From the NCBI GenBank assembly GCA_015956445.1, contig WIUZ02000012.1:930001-994000 (forward strand): a DNA stretch of 64,000 bases, given 5' to 3'. The notes beneath the pieces were generated by a model. The model had not been told where the DNA came from. It saw only the letters and a program-made list of their open reading frames with translations, and searched no databases. Origin of the DNA: Thelephora terrestris. Lineage: Eukaryota; Basidiomycota; Agaricomycetes; Thelephorales; Thelephoraceae. Position numbers and translations under genes: made by a program. The first letter of the stretch is position 1, and each line of letters begins with the position of its first letter. Positions 45,681 to 57,477 of the stretch are shown here, piece by piece.

Positions 45681-47536
45681 CAGCTGTCTTGCTCGTGCGC
45701 TGTGACATGGGATCTGGTTTGTGGTTTTGTTGTGAATTTAGTTGGGCTTTTGGTGTCACGAAGTTATCTCCTTTTCACAGTATCCCACGTCGATGTATTC
45801 TTATGCCTCTACATCGCCAATTAATCCATCAAACGTTTCCGTTGAAATGAGTCCCGCGAGGACCATTGGCTATATGACTGGTTCGAAGAAACTGAACATT
45901 TCCTCCAGTCAGCAAACCCCCAGTCATGTACGAGGGTCGCTCCCCGGCTCGTGGCATCGAGGCGTGGTATACCAACCAAAGAGCTTTGATGTGGAGGTCT
46001 TGTCGCTGATGGTATTCCTCATGGTCCTGAAGAGTTTATCCCTTCCATGCATTACGGACGTCCAGGTCTTGGCCATTTCTGGGGGTTCATTCGGTCTACT
46101 CCATCCAAATTGCCCGGTATTGGCACTGTCATTCTCTTACTGGGAGGCACGAGGTACTCTTCCATCCAAGAAGTGACTTTATATCGACGCCCGAATCAGT
46201 TTATCTCTAAAAACCGCGAGTGGAAACCCTTGAGTTTATGATCAGAAAGACTGGGGTCGCTTTCGCTGGTCTTTGGCTTAGTACCCTCTCAATTGCTCCA
46301 CCGTCTCTATTCCATTTCGAATTGAGCGGCGTTGCGCTCTGAATTGACCAGGCGCTGTAACAGGCTCCGACTGAGTGGCCTTTTTTCATAACCCTTCAGT
46401 CTTTCTGACGCTTTCTGAGCTTTCCAAGCTTCGCATAGCTTGGTCAGGAAAGGAAACTTCCGTGACCCAGACTCTTTCTCAGACATCGGTGGAAGGGCAG
46501 GTAACATTCGATCGGCGCGAGGTAGAACGTGCAGCACTATCTCCGTCCCTGGCATATACGAGGAATGCTCCTCGGCGCCACGCTGAGGGAAATCCTCAGT
46601 ATCGTCTAATCTGGCGTCGACCAAATATCTGGTCCATCGCCCCAGAAATCCCCGTCCCAGAGTATATATGCCTTGAGGCATCAATATTCACACCTTGCTC
46701 GAATGGAAACCTTTGAAATACCGACGACAACATTACCGGGGGCGCACTCACTGCTCAGCGCGTTGATTGGCTTGGTGGTCCTTCGCTTTATTGTCTGGAT
46801 GATGCTGACTCGAACTCCACATTCCAGAGCGGTGTTGCGGTTCCATTGACCAGGCGTTTTGCCCCCCCGACTGCTACTGCCCACCCCCCAAAAAACTCCA
46901 CAATCAAGTCAAGATTCCTTCATTGAGTAAACAATCCGTTATCTTCGCTGCCTGGGTCCGACCAGGCCTGAGCATATGATCATTCGAGGCGCGTGGGCGA
47001 TCCTTTCACCGTCAAACTACCGGATGCCATCCCATCGCTTTCTGCGAGAGCGATTTTCCTGTCCCAAGCCACTGTAGGCGCGAGGCCAGCCAAACGGCTA
47101 GATCATAGACTATCGCACTCGCCAAACACGCTTGCCAAGCAGGTCATGGTCGGGTATATACTGTGCATGATGCCTGATCGACCGCGAGAACCTTCCTCCC
47201 CGCATTCTCCATCGGGGAGGCCGATCGTCCACCCTCGACCGCCTCGAGTCGGCACGGAGAACTCTTAGTACCGGGTTGATTCTCCAGTGCTTCAGTGCTC
47301 AGCGATTAGGGGTATACCCCTCTGCTGCCGAAAGGCTATAGGTATTACCTTTAGACTACCGTTCACACGTTCAAAGGCCGACCTTGGACCAGCCAAGGCC
47401 CAAATCAAGGCCCAAACTGGAGACATATCTCTCGAACCCCTGTCCATTGGTAACTTGACTACTACCTCCGTATCCGTGGTCAAACTAAATACACCTTCCC
47501 TGTACAATTGACGAATTGGATCCGTAATTCACTAAA
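45681..47536. other. Intergenic, likely decayed sequence
   Basis: About 1.85 kb between convergent genes. Some stretches look like eroded coding sequence, such as about 45850-46160 on the plus strand (GPEEFIPSMHYGRPGLGHFW in one frame) and two imprecise repeats near 46300-46360 and 46800-46865 (gcggt/cgttgcg...ttgaccaggcg). No family recognised and no continuous model possible. Confidence 0.4.
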
Positions 47537-50038
47537 CTAAAGAGTAGACACCTCGTTCATTCTCACCCATATACCGTCCTATAGGAAACGTTAGAGATGG
47601 GGATCTGCACTCGCACAGGGCGGGAAAAAGCGTACCTTCGTTGATAGAGTAAGGTGGGCTGAAAGTAAGTCCCTCTCGACCTCCTGTCGCTTCGTCTTCC
47701 ACTCCAACAAGCTCGTGGTTCTCCGCGGCTGTGCATCCGTATCGAGAGTAACACTGTTAAAGTTCTGTAGCAATCGGATCAGGAAGAACGACATCTCGTT
47801 GTATGCAAACTAAGTAGCCGCGTCGGACGCATGAGGTCAGCGATTCGTGGGGGAACGCCTTGTGGCGATCATTTAAATAGCCGTACTTGTTGACCGAGGC
47901 AGATTCTTGGGCCCGCGCCGAAGGGAAGGAAGATAAAGGGATTCGGAACGAAATACTTCTTGATTCTGTCGTCAATGAACCGGTCCGGATCAAACTCGTC
48001 GGCTGGCGGACGGCTCGTCAGTATCTATAGGAGGTGGGCACAGGGCTGCATAAACATTCACCATCAGGACCCCAAAGGTCTTTCCTACGGTGCATGGTGA
48101 TGGTCGAGAACGAGATGCTGGGCGTAGGGTTAGTCGGTGATCCGAAGTTCGCAGCATCCCCCCTTACAGCGTTTTCGGGGGAACATAAATGGGTTTCCCG
48201 CCCTTTCCACCTTCTGGCAGGGTTGTCTCGTTGATGGAGGTCCTTGTATTGATAGGGCTGTGAGCTGCATTTAGTTATCTATGATCTGGCTCCCCTAACA
48301 GGGGACGAACAGTGGTGGATACAAACGAAGGGTCTCTGTTCGAAGTGGGTTAGAGCTGATCCATCGTTCACAGAATGGGTGACCAACCGTTTAGAACTGC
48401 GCGGAGGTACTTCATCTCTCGGATGTTCTTGTACGTCGGCTGTTCTATAGGGCCGACTACGTTAAGCACTTCCGCCCTGAGACGATCGAACACCTCTGGG
48501 TGGAGTGAGAGGAGGAAGATGGCGAACGTGAGCGTCGAAGCGGTCTATAGTGGCAGGTTAGCCACATAGTCCAGGACGGGGTGTTGAAAACGCACTGTGT
48601 CGCGTCCAGCGATGATGATATTGATGATCTCATCTCGTAGGATATTCCTGTCTGCGCTGTTTCAGTAGGACGGACTACGATGCAACTTTGGCGTGACGCA
48701 ACCCGTTGTTTTTTGCAGGAGAGAGTCTAACAATGTCTTGGCCTCATCGTCTGCCTCTCCAGCGTCATTGCGTGCGGCGTGCTTGGCCAAGCATTCCTCA
48801 AGGATCGGGTTCAGGAATTCGTTGATGACCTCCATGTACGACTCTGACTTGTCCTTGAAAAATTCCTGTAAACACCACACTTCCCCACAATTAAATCGAT
48901 CCATCAAGACGGTTTCGGCACCAACGAGTGCCCGTGAAAAGGCTTCTTCTGGGGAAATTTCCCCGGAGGAGGTGTGATCACCGGACCCTGGTTTGATATG
49001 AGGGCAGGCGAGCGTGGAGTCCAGGGTTTGCAATTTCGTATTGAAGAGGAATTCACAGGCGGCGTCGAGGGTGAAACGGTGTATCACATCCTGAGTCCGC
49101 AATCTTTCAGTCGATGCATTTTGGGGGTAATCTCACGTACGACCCACCTCGAAGTTCAGCGCATAGCCTTCATTGAATCGTTCTTTCATTTTCTTGATCG
49201 CCTTCATCGCGTACTTGTCGATCGTTTCGTAGTCGTTGATGCGATCCTTGGTAAAGAACGGACGGGTCATAGACCGGTGCATCCTGTAGCATCGTCGGTA
49301 AGGGGTGAATAGTCGTGGGTAGCGGTTGCCTTACTTCCACATGTCCCCTATAGAGGCTCAGAGCGCCGCAGTAACAAGCACAGGTGAGTAGAACTTACCA
49401 TCAGTATTGAAAACTCCTTCTCCAAGCAGAGAGGCCGCCGCTTCACGAGCAAATGAACCTAAACGAGAGACACAGTCGAAAGGTATCCTATCGGTTGCGG
49501 TCCGACTTACCCTTCTCGAAGTTATTGAATTCCGTCGCAAGCATGACCTTGATGTTCCCCGGATCGTTGGTCAGCAGGAAATAATCCCCGAGAAATACCG
49601 CGGCAACCGTTCCAGATCCTCCCTTCTCATATTGAGCGACGATCCACTCCCCTGTCGAGTCGAGATTGTGTTCGATGAGCGCTGTGTATGTGCCCTGTGA
49701 GGTCACGGTGAAGACACACCTATGAACCCGCTCTTGCTGGCTTCATTGACCTCCTGGATGGTGTCTATATCACCAAACAACTTTCCGCGGATTTCGAAAG
49801 CGGGGACAGCGCCAAGGGCTCTAGCTTTCCAAGCTCTGTGCAAACGTTGACATCTGACCGCGAGTGAAAACTTGACCGGCCAACCGACGACAATACCACA
49901 CAAAACCAAAAGCGGTTTATGCGGAAGGTCAAGGCGGGTAGCCAGGTAATGGACGATCAAACCGATAACCGTAGGAGCTAAAACCGTATCTCGAATGTAG
50001 CGCAAGGCGAGGACTCGCCTTCCGACATGAGGGGCCAT
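47537..50038 (-). CDS. Cytochrome P450 (CYP63-like)
   Basis: Haem-thiolate monooxygenase, ER-anchored. Start [20 protein letters not shown] with hydrophobic anchor segments ([27 protein letters not shown]). Landmarks: [34 protein letters not shown] (helix C), [21 protein letters not shown]-helix IIAGRDTTASTLTF, ExxR in [29 protein letters not shown], and haem loop [15 protein letters not shown] with the ligand Cys. The end reads [20 protein letters not shown]. Around a dozen introns are needed, and each apparent stop falls inside a GT-AG intron; for example an intron ending CTCACAG joins YPPL to [14 protein letters not shown]. It therefore looks complete and functional. Basidiomycete P450s of this clan oxidise fatty acids, alkanes and aromatic compounds; the substrate here is unknown. 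Confidence 0.9.
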
Positions 50039-50519
50039 GATGGTGGGTAGTGAGTGAGTAGCTAACGTCTCAGAAGGAGTCCAGAGTTGGAGGTAAACTT
50101 TGGTGTAGCCCTAATACACCATATGCTGACGATTGCCCTCGCACCGCCTGCAGCCGCTATTGCAGTGTTCGGGTCACCGAGATGAAGCTTGCTGAGGCTC
50201 ATTCTGTCTAGATCATTGATGGTTGATCTGGAGGGAGCATGTCTGTACTTGGCGCTGAAAAAAATTAAAAATTATGTATCGACTCACAGATACACGTTGT
50301 GTTCTCAAATGGGTACACCTATGCTGTAACTGGGTGACTGTCCGTGGGATGTATACAATGTACACTCGAATCTAGGCGAACATTTGTGGACTGTTAAGGA
50401 AGGTGAAGGACCCCGACCGCCCCGGAGGGTCAGGAACACCGCGAAATGCGGGAACTGGCACCCTTCTACGGCGGATACGTATATTTGCTGTCTAACCTAT
50501 TCCTGCGGGCAGTCACTCA
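50039..50519. promoter_or_regulatory. Promoter region of the P450 gene
   Basis: 480 bp between the GlcNAc kinase 3' end and the P450 start. AT-rich tract near 50258-50275 (gaaaaaaattaaaaattatg). No gene recognised. Confidence 0.45.
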
Positions 50520-51611
50520 CTACGCCTGCACCGCCAACGCCAACGCCCCAACCGCGGCAGCATCGTCTACATACTCGACACGTTTGAATATCTGCCCTCT
50601 CTTCTTCAAACTTTCCAAAACCAACCCCCGGTAATCTTCGATTCCAACCAGTGATCCACCGAAGGAGAGGACGGCCTGTTGGGCGGGTATTGCATTTTCG
50701 TTCCGCGCCGAGCCCAGAGGTGAATGTGCCGTGGGGATGAGGAACATAGCGACCTGCTCTGCCAACAAATCTGCACATTCAGTGAGGATCTGTAGTGCGA
50801 GAGGGTCGTTGACTTCAAAGGCGCAACGGAACACAAGAGGCGAGAGGGAAGAGAGCCGTTTCTCTCTGGGATACAAGAGGAGCGGACGAACGCCATCTTG
50901 GGAGGGGGAGGGAGACAATGGCTCTGGGAAATGAGCCAAGGTCAGAAGATCGTGTGGAGTCTTGGCACCAAAAGCATCCAATATCGCCGGGGTTAATGCG
51001 GACGGAGGACTGGGAGAATTGGGGTTGAGAGAATCCCTATCCGCCTGAGCGACAATGGCCCGAATCGTGGTGCGTCCGACATGAAATCCTCCTCCTTCGT
51101 CACCAAGAAGCCAACCCCAACCACCGACCCTCCCGAACTCTCTGAGGTTCCCATCCTCGTCTTCCTTGAACCCGACTGCGATTGCACCGGTACCCCCGAT
51201 GGCCGCGATGGCGTACTTCACGTCTTTGTGTGTGCGCAAAGGAGCAGCCAAGAGGTATGTGTCATTGCAGACGCTTAGGTTTGGCCCTGGGGGAATACCC
51301 AGAAGTTCTGATAACGCCGGGGTTATCGTATCTACTGCTGAAGGCGAATCGACTCCCGAGACTCCAAACCATGCTTTGGCGAAGTACGATTTGCCCTTCG
51401 TGAAAGCTACAGGCTCCGTCGACGGAGGGTCGACGCAGGTCTTCAGAGCTTCCGATACGGCCGTTCTAACCGCTGAAACGAAGGATTCAATGCCGATGTA
51501 GGCAAAGTTTGAGGGACCGCTGAGAGCACGACCCAAGATCGTTCCCTGTTCGTTTGCGATGACCGCGGAGGTTTTGGATCCGCCGCAATCTACGCAGAGA
51601 TAAAGAGGCAT
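50520..51611 (-). CDS. NAGK: N-acetylglucosamine kinase-like ATPase (BadF/BcrA fold)
   Basis: Predicted to phosphorylate GlcNAc to GlcNAc-6-phosphate in the cytosol, the first step of chitin-sugar catabolism. 363 residues in a single exon, rare in this window. Actin-fold motifs: phosphate-1 YLCVDCGGSKTSAVI, NDTYLLAAPL, IAAIGGTGAIAVGFKE (phosphate-2/adenosine region), GRVGGWGWLLGDEGGGFHVG (the family's sugar-binding signature) and VLSFGGSLVGIEDYRG. Length and motif order agree with eukaryotic GlcNAc kinases. A glucosamine kinase activity is possible. A decayed gene for the next pathway enzyme, GlcNAc-6-phosphate deacetylase, lies 11 kb away. Codon use is GC-rich like its neighbours. Confidence 0.9.
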   Translation of the reverse strand: MPLYLCVDCGGSKTSAVIANEQGTILGRALSGPSNFAYIGIESFVSAVRTAVSEALKTCVDPPSTEPVAFTKGKSYFAKAWFGVSGVDSPSAVDTITPALSELLGIPPGPNLSVCNDTYLLAAPLRTHKDVKYAIAAIGGTGAIAVGFKEDEDGNLREFGRVGGWGWLLGDEGGGFHVGRTTIRAIVAQADRDSLNPNSPSPPSALTPAILDAFGAKTPHDLLTLAHFPEPLSPSPSQDGVRPLLLYPREKRLSSLSPLVFRCAFEVNDPLALQILTECADLLAEQVAMFLIPTAHSPLGSARNENAIPAQQAVLSFGGSLVGIEDYRGLVLESLKKRGQIFKRVEYVDDAAAVGALALAVQA

Positions 51612-52309
51612 GGTGGTGGTAGTGCGGTCGATCCCCTTGCATGACGTGGAACACTGGCAGAAGATTGTAATTTGTAAAATAGCGGCCAGTGATGCTGATT
51701 TAAATAACCACGTGACAGTCGCAAAAGTCCTCGTTCACGTGACTTACAACCTACCCTAAACACCGTGAATATCATACTCGTCGAGCGTCTGGATGCGCTT
51801 TTCCTTCGTGCGGCGACGCGGTTCTTTCCCCATGTTACTCGTGGCTGTTGTTCCCAAAAGGACACACGGTGCGGCCGTTTGAGTGTCAAACCGCGCCCAG
51901 AGGAAATCTTGGACGTCTCAGTACCCTATGCCCTATCATCTTACGAACTTTTTTGGATGGGTGGTAGGACGGGTCGGTGGTTCTTACATCTCTTCATATC
52001 TTTGTTACATGCACTGTTGTCGTACCAGACCTGGAGCATAGACTTACCTTTCCATCGTGTTCGTGAGACCCCAGAAGTTGTAGCTGGTCGCGAGTGTTAC
52101 GTTGATCATTGTGCAAAAAGTTTACAGTAATCAGACAGGCATGATCGAGGAACTAGAACGTACTTGAAGCAAAAGTCCTGGAAAACACACGAAGAGAGGG
52201 AGGAAAGGAAACGAGGTGTAGTTGCAGATATCATTACTGAATCATTTAGATACTGGACATTGGCCTTCGACCGCTCTGCATCCAATACCTCAGGTCCAGA
52301 TCCGCGCCT
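51612..52309. promoter_or_regulatory. Spacer, GlcNAc kinase promoter
   Basis: About 700 bp between the start of the kinase gene and the 3' end of ERV14 (both minus strand). No recognisable gene; a plus-strand frame at 51765-52130 has no family or splice support. Confidence 0.45.
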
Positions 52310-53057
52310 TCACTCGCTCTCAGAAATCAAGGCGACGATCATTCTGGGGATCACGAGTTGTACATTAGCCAGGGCTTTTCGAGCAAAGACACCGCTCGTG
52401 TGGACGTACCGGTAGAGATAGTAGAAAAATGACAGCAAATAAAAACCGAGCTTTATGAAACTTTCCTTCTTGTGACCAGACAGCGACCTGAAAATTTCCG
52501 TCGCGTCGTACATGTGGTTTTTATTCCGGATCCTGTAAGGGTGAAACAGCGACAGCTGGTAAGGATACGTAATCGAGGGGCATGAGGCAAAAATGGACCA
52601 CGACTGACTTGTTGACGTTGTACGCGACCAAAGGTAGGTTCAAAATGAACGCCGTCCATTGGCCAGAGAGAAGGAAGAGCAGCGACAGGAAGGCGTGGGC
52701 GATGTTCTCAGGTAATACAAACTAAAGATAAACAAGGCACCCCACGAGCGTCGCGTCAGCAGAGGGAATGAAAAGAAGCTGGCCTGAATAAGCACCTGGT
52801 TCAGCTTGTTGCAGAGGTCTATAGGATTAATGTAGTCGCATTCCAGATCTGAGAACATGATGATCTGTGCAAGCAAGTTTCACGTCAGTGTTCAGCATTA
52901 CCAGTAGGTGCGCTGGATGAAAGCCTAGAGCGACACATACGAAGAAAACCATCGTGAAGAGAAGACCAGCGGCCATGAGCACTGCAAAGAGAAAAAGCCA
53001 TCCTATTTTGGAGGAATACGGAGGAGGGGTGTCATCCGACACGTATGAGCCCGACAT
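52310..53057 (-). CDS. ERV14: Cornichon-family ER cargo receptor Erv14
   Basis: COPII cargo receptor that escorts membrane proteins from the ER. Spliced landmarks: [92 protein letters not shown] and the end [10 protein letters not shown], all diagnostic. Introns at about 52944-52868, 52810-52730, 52605-52545 and 52404-52340. The very N-terminus is uncertain: the open reading from 53057 gives [20 protein letters not shown], whereas excision of a 48-nt GC-AG intron would give MSGWLFLF, closer to the usual family start. It shares a 208-bp divergent promoter with REX4. Confidence 0.93.
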
Positions 53058-53265
53058 CGAGTGAAGCTGAGCAGATGAGGTTCGCACCTGCGCCACCCAT
53101 AATGAAACAAAGGAAGTTTGGAGGTCGAACGTAGACGGAGAAGAAGGTGCTCGAGGGTGGAGTCCAGAAGACAGAGGAGATCCTGGCAGGTCGAAAACTC
53201 CGGCGATGCAGTGGGAGCGCTGTGATCGTAAGTCACGTCTGTGACGTCGTTGCCAAACATCTTCC
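53058..53265. promoter_or_regulatory. Bidirectional promoter of ERV14 and REX4
   Basis: 208 bp between divergent start codons. It contains cgtaagtcacgtctgtgacg at 53227-53246, an imperfect palindrome around CACG/CGTC that resembles a CRE/bZIP-type site. No TATA box seen. Confidence 0.4.
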
Positions 53266-54579
53266 ATGGGTGCAAAACTCAACCTACAACCGTCTGCGAA
53301 TTGGCTCGCTCTCCAGAAGGTCGGTCAGTTGTTCTCCCTTCGCAGGCATGCGTAGATCTTCAACGTCCCATAGAAGATCACCCCACATTCGCCTCACCCT
53401 CGGAAGAAGAGAAAACTTGATCATGAAGCTGCACCGGACCAGCACCCCAAGCGCGGAGAATCTTCCTCGTCTTCGTTATGCGCACAGAAGACACCCAAAT
53501 CAGCGCCTGGTCTTTTTACCGGTGTGAAGAATGGTGAATCTATCGATGCGCTGCGGAAGATGATACTTGGCGAATCGGAGGAGCAATACACCGAGCTCCA
53601 AAAGCAGTGTGTCCCTTAACCTGAGTGCCTCAATACTCGGACTGGCTAATTGGTTTCTCCTTGGCAAAGGTCAGGAAAATACATCGCCCTCGACTGTGAG
53701 ATGGTCGGTGTGGGTGCCGAGGGCAAGGAGTCCTCACTCGCGCGTGTCAGCATTGTGAATTACCACGGCGTGGTTCTGCTGGACGAAATAGTCAAACAAC
53801 GCGAACGAGTTGTCGACTACCGTACTGAATGGAGTGGAATTCGACCAGGCGACTTAATCAATGGTGAGCATGTCCCCTCATGTGTTGACGTCGTGATCGC
53901 TTTCTCCTAACCGTTACCAAACGGACAGCTAAGCCGTTTACGGAAGTGCAAAAGCAAGTCGCCGTCTTACTAAAGGACAAGATTTTGGTGGGGCACGCTG
54001 TCTTTAACGACCTCAAGGCAGGTCCGCCCATAATATCCCATTGTTGGTATCTTACGATATTTGGCCTGCAGGCACTGTTGTTATCGCATCCATTTCCGTT
54101 GACACGGGACACCCAGCAGCTGGCGTATAAATACACGCTGTCGAAGGGTCGGCACCCGGCACTAAGGAATCTCACGGCTCAGGAGTTTGGAATACAAATC
54201 CAAGGAGGGGAACATTCTAGCGTTCGTTTAATCCGCTGCGCGCAGCGTGTTCGTCCGTGCGTATTTACGTATGTGGCAGGTTACAGACGCCAGAGCCACG
54301 ATGGCGATATACCGTCTCCACCGTCGCGAATGGGAAAAGGGGAAGACGCACCAGTTACCATCGGACCCCTCCCGAACACCGAGGAAACGGAAACGTTCGG
54401 TCGGGGAAGTGGACAACGATCCACCCGGCGGCGGAGAGAAAGGTATAAGCACCGGGCTCGCGACGATTGTCAAACGTTTGAACCCCCCAAAAACGAAAAA
54501 TACGTCATCTACGGCGTCGAAGAAAAGAGCCGAGTGGTGGTCGGAATTGGGGTCTTCGAAAGGCTCACAGAGGGCATAG
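53266..54579 (+). CDS. REX4: RNA exonuclease 4 (DEDDh family)
   Basis: Nuclear 3'-5' exonuclease implicated in pre-rRNA processing. Start [18 protein letters not shown], then a basic linker ([15 protein letters not shown]). The exonuclease domain shows Exo [13 protein letters not shown] (Asp, Glu), Exo [21 protein letters not shown], Exo [20 protein letters not shown] (His, Asp), and the family tail [17 protein letters not shown] ... [10 protein letters not shown]. Six exons. One intron, 54018-54071 (54 nt), has a GC donor (AAG|GCAGGT): removing it restores NDLKALLLSHP, whereas retaining it adds 18 in-frame codons with no stop, which would disrupt the fold. Divergent from ERV14. Confidence 0.93.
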
Positions 54580-55036
54580 AGTTTTTTTGCCTTGGATTTG
54601 AATGCGCTAATCCCAATAGGAACCACGAGTGTCGGACGTTTTGTCCTAGCCTTTGCCGCGTCCACTCAAAGTACGGTACTCTGTGCACAGCCAATGAAAA
54701 ATGTGTATACCGCCCCACCTCCACGTTCATTGAGTCAACAACTGATCCCGCCGATCGCCGCTCCTGGCTGAAGACGCTCGCCATTCCAAATGGGCCTTCG
54801 TCGGCCTTGGGCTTACCGGAATAAAGGGGAGAAAAAAGATGAATACAAACCGGAACATGTGGCTCGTTTCATAATTACAAATGGGAACTTCGCGTGCGCT
54901 CACGTCCAAATTCGAATACATGCCGACAACATATTGCGCCCCAATAATTTTTTTTTCCAACGGACGTCGCGCAACTCTCGGCTTTTCATTTGTAAAGAAT
55001 GACGCGCAGAGGATTGGGTGAGGTTGCCCGCCATTG

Positions 55037-55043
55037 TATAAAA
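55037..55043 (+). promoter_or_regulatory. TATA box of the DPBB gene
   Basis: TATAAAA, 70 bp before the ATG at 55113, followed by a pyrimidine-rich leader (ccaccttccccactctccc). Strong core promoter layout typical of highly expressed secreted proteins. Confidence 0.6.
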
Positions 55044-55112
55044 TGCCTTGCTTTCGGTCAGGGTCACCCCAGGATCCAACCCCACCTTCCCCACTCTCCC
55101 AGCTCAGTGACA

Positions 55113-55856
55113 ATGTCCCGCTCTCTTTCCGCCGTTACTGTTGCCATCTTCCTCTTTGTTGGCTTCCTCGCCACCCTCACCATTGCCGCCCCTGCCAATT
55201 TCGCCCGAGGCGAAGCTGACATCGCGCGCAGGCATGATCACGTCCACTCCCCTGACTCTACCACCACTTCTACCAACACCACCGACATCTCCACCGACAC
55301 AACCAACTCCGACTCCACCGATTCTACCGATTCTACCGACAACTACAACGCTTTTTCTAACAGTGGTACCATGAGTGGTCAGGTAAGGAAATTTAGCAAT
55401 CGAAGCCGGTGCTTGGATCCTCACAACGCCCCTCTCTATGTAGGCTACCTGGTTTGCTCCTGGTCTAGGAGCATGTGGTGGCTATAACACGGGTAGCGAC
55501 CTCATCGTTGCTATGTCTGCGGCTGATTGGAATGGGGGATCCAATTGCAATAGGGTATGATCGGCTCCATTCTCCGGTGTTCGGGGGTATCCCTGACCTT
55601 TTCACACTATCACTTACATAGCAACTGCTAATCACTGACACGAAGACTGGGAAGACAAGTCCCGCCACCGTCGTCGATATGTGTCCTGGATGTGGCTCTG
55701 GCAGCCTTGGTGTGTTTCACCCCCCCACTGATTTATGCGTTGGTTCTCACCTTCATCCTCGTTTCCCCGCTAGATATGTCTCCCACCCTCTTCCAATCAT
55801 TGGAAGGTAACTTGGGTGACGGCGTTTTCCCGATCACCTGGTATTTTACAAGCTAG
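55113..55856 (+). CDS. Small secreted double-psi beta-barrel (RlpA/barwin-like) protein
   Basis: Start MSRSLSAVTVAIFLFVGFLA forms a clear signal peptide ending near TIAAPA. A Ser/Thr/Asp-rich segment follows (TTSTNTTDISTDTTNSDSTD), then the DPBB domain: QATWFAPGLGACGGYNTGSD, LIVAMSAADWNGGSNCNR, TDTKTGKTSPATVVDMCPGC, DMSPTLFQSLEGNLGDGVFP and WYF at the end. Paired cysteines (GACGG, NCN, MCPGCG) fit the fold shared by expansin-like, RlpA-like and rare barwin proteins of basidiomycetes. Four exons; introns of about 60 nt at 55384, 55555 and 55711. A strong TATA box lies upstream. Likely wall-associated; enzyme activity not expected from what is visible. Confidence 0.88.
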
Positions 55857-57405
55857 ATCATCTGTGCGCTTGCGCACTAGGCCCCTCTACATCTCTCCTA
55901 CTCGTATAGTGGTCCGCCTCGACGGCGCTGCCGGATACACAACGTCTATTTGACGAAATCTTGGTTTTTTTTATCTCAATTTACTATCTCCCATCTGGAT
56001 GCCACCTCTAGTTCATACCGGGTATGCTAGACGTCCTTGTTACAATGCGCCCCCTCCCCCCATTAGATCTTGCGAGGTTACCATACTCCTAGACAACCTT
56101 AACCTGTCTTAGTTATACTCACGAATTTGTCACGATATATCATTATAGATCGCTCAGCGTCTCATTAAAATTTCCTGCCTCGGTTGTGTGAACCGATGTG
56201 AAATCGGGAGGGTGTGCGAGTCAACGGAGGTCAGCGGGGATAACGCACCAAGTTTTGACAGCCAAACTAGTTCATGCCCGGTGCCCCGTTACGCGTTATC
56301 GATTGTCGATTGTCCTGGATGGCCTTAGCGGAGCGCCCATTGCCTCACCTCGGCGAACAGTGCGGTCAAAGATCCTCTAAACCCCGAGCGCAAATAAATG
56401 ATAACCAAGTCTCACGTAAAGGAAAATTTTCTGGTTACATATGTGGACCCCATTGAGGATGAGAGGTCACCCAGAGCTGGCCACAGAGACACCAAATCGG
56501 AACCTCCATTCATAAATGCGTTGGCTCTGAAGGGGGACAGGGCTAATGCATCCTGGACCATCGCTTGTGCGTCACTACTCCTTTGGAAACAATCAGCCTT
56601 CTTGTATTCCCAGATTGCGCCGTCAACCTAAGTTTTTTCAGGAAGGCTGATCGGCTTACTGGAGAACTACAAGAGGCAGGTCCGCCATGGCTTTCGACCT
56701 CAGCATTTTTTCCTCTGGAAGCGATACACGGAATGATCTAGTGCAAGGTCTCTCACGCTCACCGATGCGCGGGTCGTGGCTAACAAGATGGGGCTCTGTT
56801 GGGTGTCGCAGGGGAAACAGGCCAGAAAGTACCCCCTTCCTAACCTAGCCACGAGAAGCCCCTGGTGACACATACCAAACGCTCATCCCGAAACCAGTTG
56901 AATGGTTCAAAGAGGGCGGCGTTGCCAGCATCGTCAGCTTTAACTCCGCTCCTTGTAGGAAGAAATCGATATAGGCATTGAATACTGTTCGCTCGATGGC
57001 CTGGGTAACCAGGGATTTGATTTCTCTGAACATCGGCGAGACTCGCAAGGGAGCCGCAGCGTCCCATGAGAGTATCCCAAACCACCTTCATCCAGTATGG
57101 ATTCGGTCAAACTGGAACTGGGACGGGAATTCACTTCTATGCCGACAATGGCAGAGCTAAGCGTGGAGTAGAGAAGGAGATCAGGGAAAGGAGATCGTCG
57201 AAACGCAGTGTGCCAGTAAATATTTGTTTTGAACTTGCGTGTGGATAATCCTCCCAACACCTGGTTTTGAATGGCTTTGAGAACCCTTAGCGTAAACTGT
57301 AGACTTCTATCTCGCAGTAGAGCGGTTGTTGGCGCCCAGCGAGGAAAGTCCCATGCCAAGTTTGCGGCGAGGGACGGTAAGAACTCTGCAAGAAGAACAA
57401 AAAGA
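55857..57405. other. Intergenic, possible coding relic
   Basis: About 1.5 kb. On the minus strand at about 56840-57360 several overlapping open frames have protein-like composition (MKVVWDTLMGRCGSLASLAD in one, FREIKSLVTQAIERTVFNAY in another) but frames shift repeatedly. It looks like a decayed gene of unknown family. The rest is unremarkable. Confidence 0.4.
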
Positions 57406-57477
57406 CTCCGATACGGGGAATCGAACCCCGAGCTGCCGCGTGAAAGGCGGCAATGTTAGCCGTTACACCATATCGGA
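57406..57477 (-). tRNA. tRNA-Glu (anticodon TTC)
   Basis: 72 nt, no intron. Acceptor TCCGATA/TATCGGA, D-arm GGTGTAACGGCTAACAT, anticodon stem GCCGC/GCGGC with loop CTTTCAC giving TTC, T-arm CGGGG TTCGATT CCCCG, discriminator G. Decodes GAA. Head to head with the tRNA-Glu at 57862. Confidence 0.95.

Noticed and set aside
48240-48720. Apparent stops in the P450 I-helix and ExxR region
   Set aside because: Introns resolve them, giving AGRDTTAS and [16 protein letters not shown] in frame, so the gene is not a pseudogene.
55104-55424. Gly/Val-rich minus-strand frame
   Set aside because: Antisense of the Thr/Ser-rich signal-peptide and linker region of the DPBB gene.
55857-56640. Small frames between the DPBB gene and tRNA-Glu
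   Set aside because: Short, no homology recognised, no splice structure.
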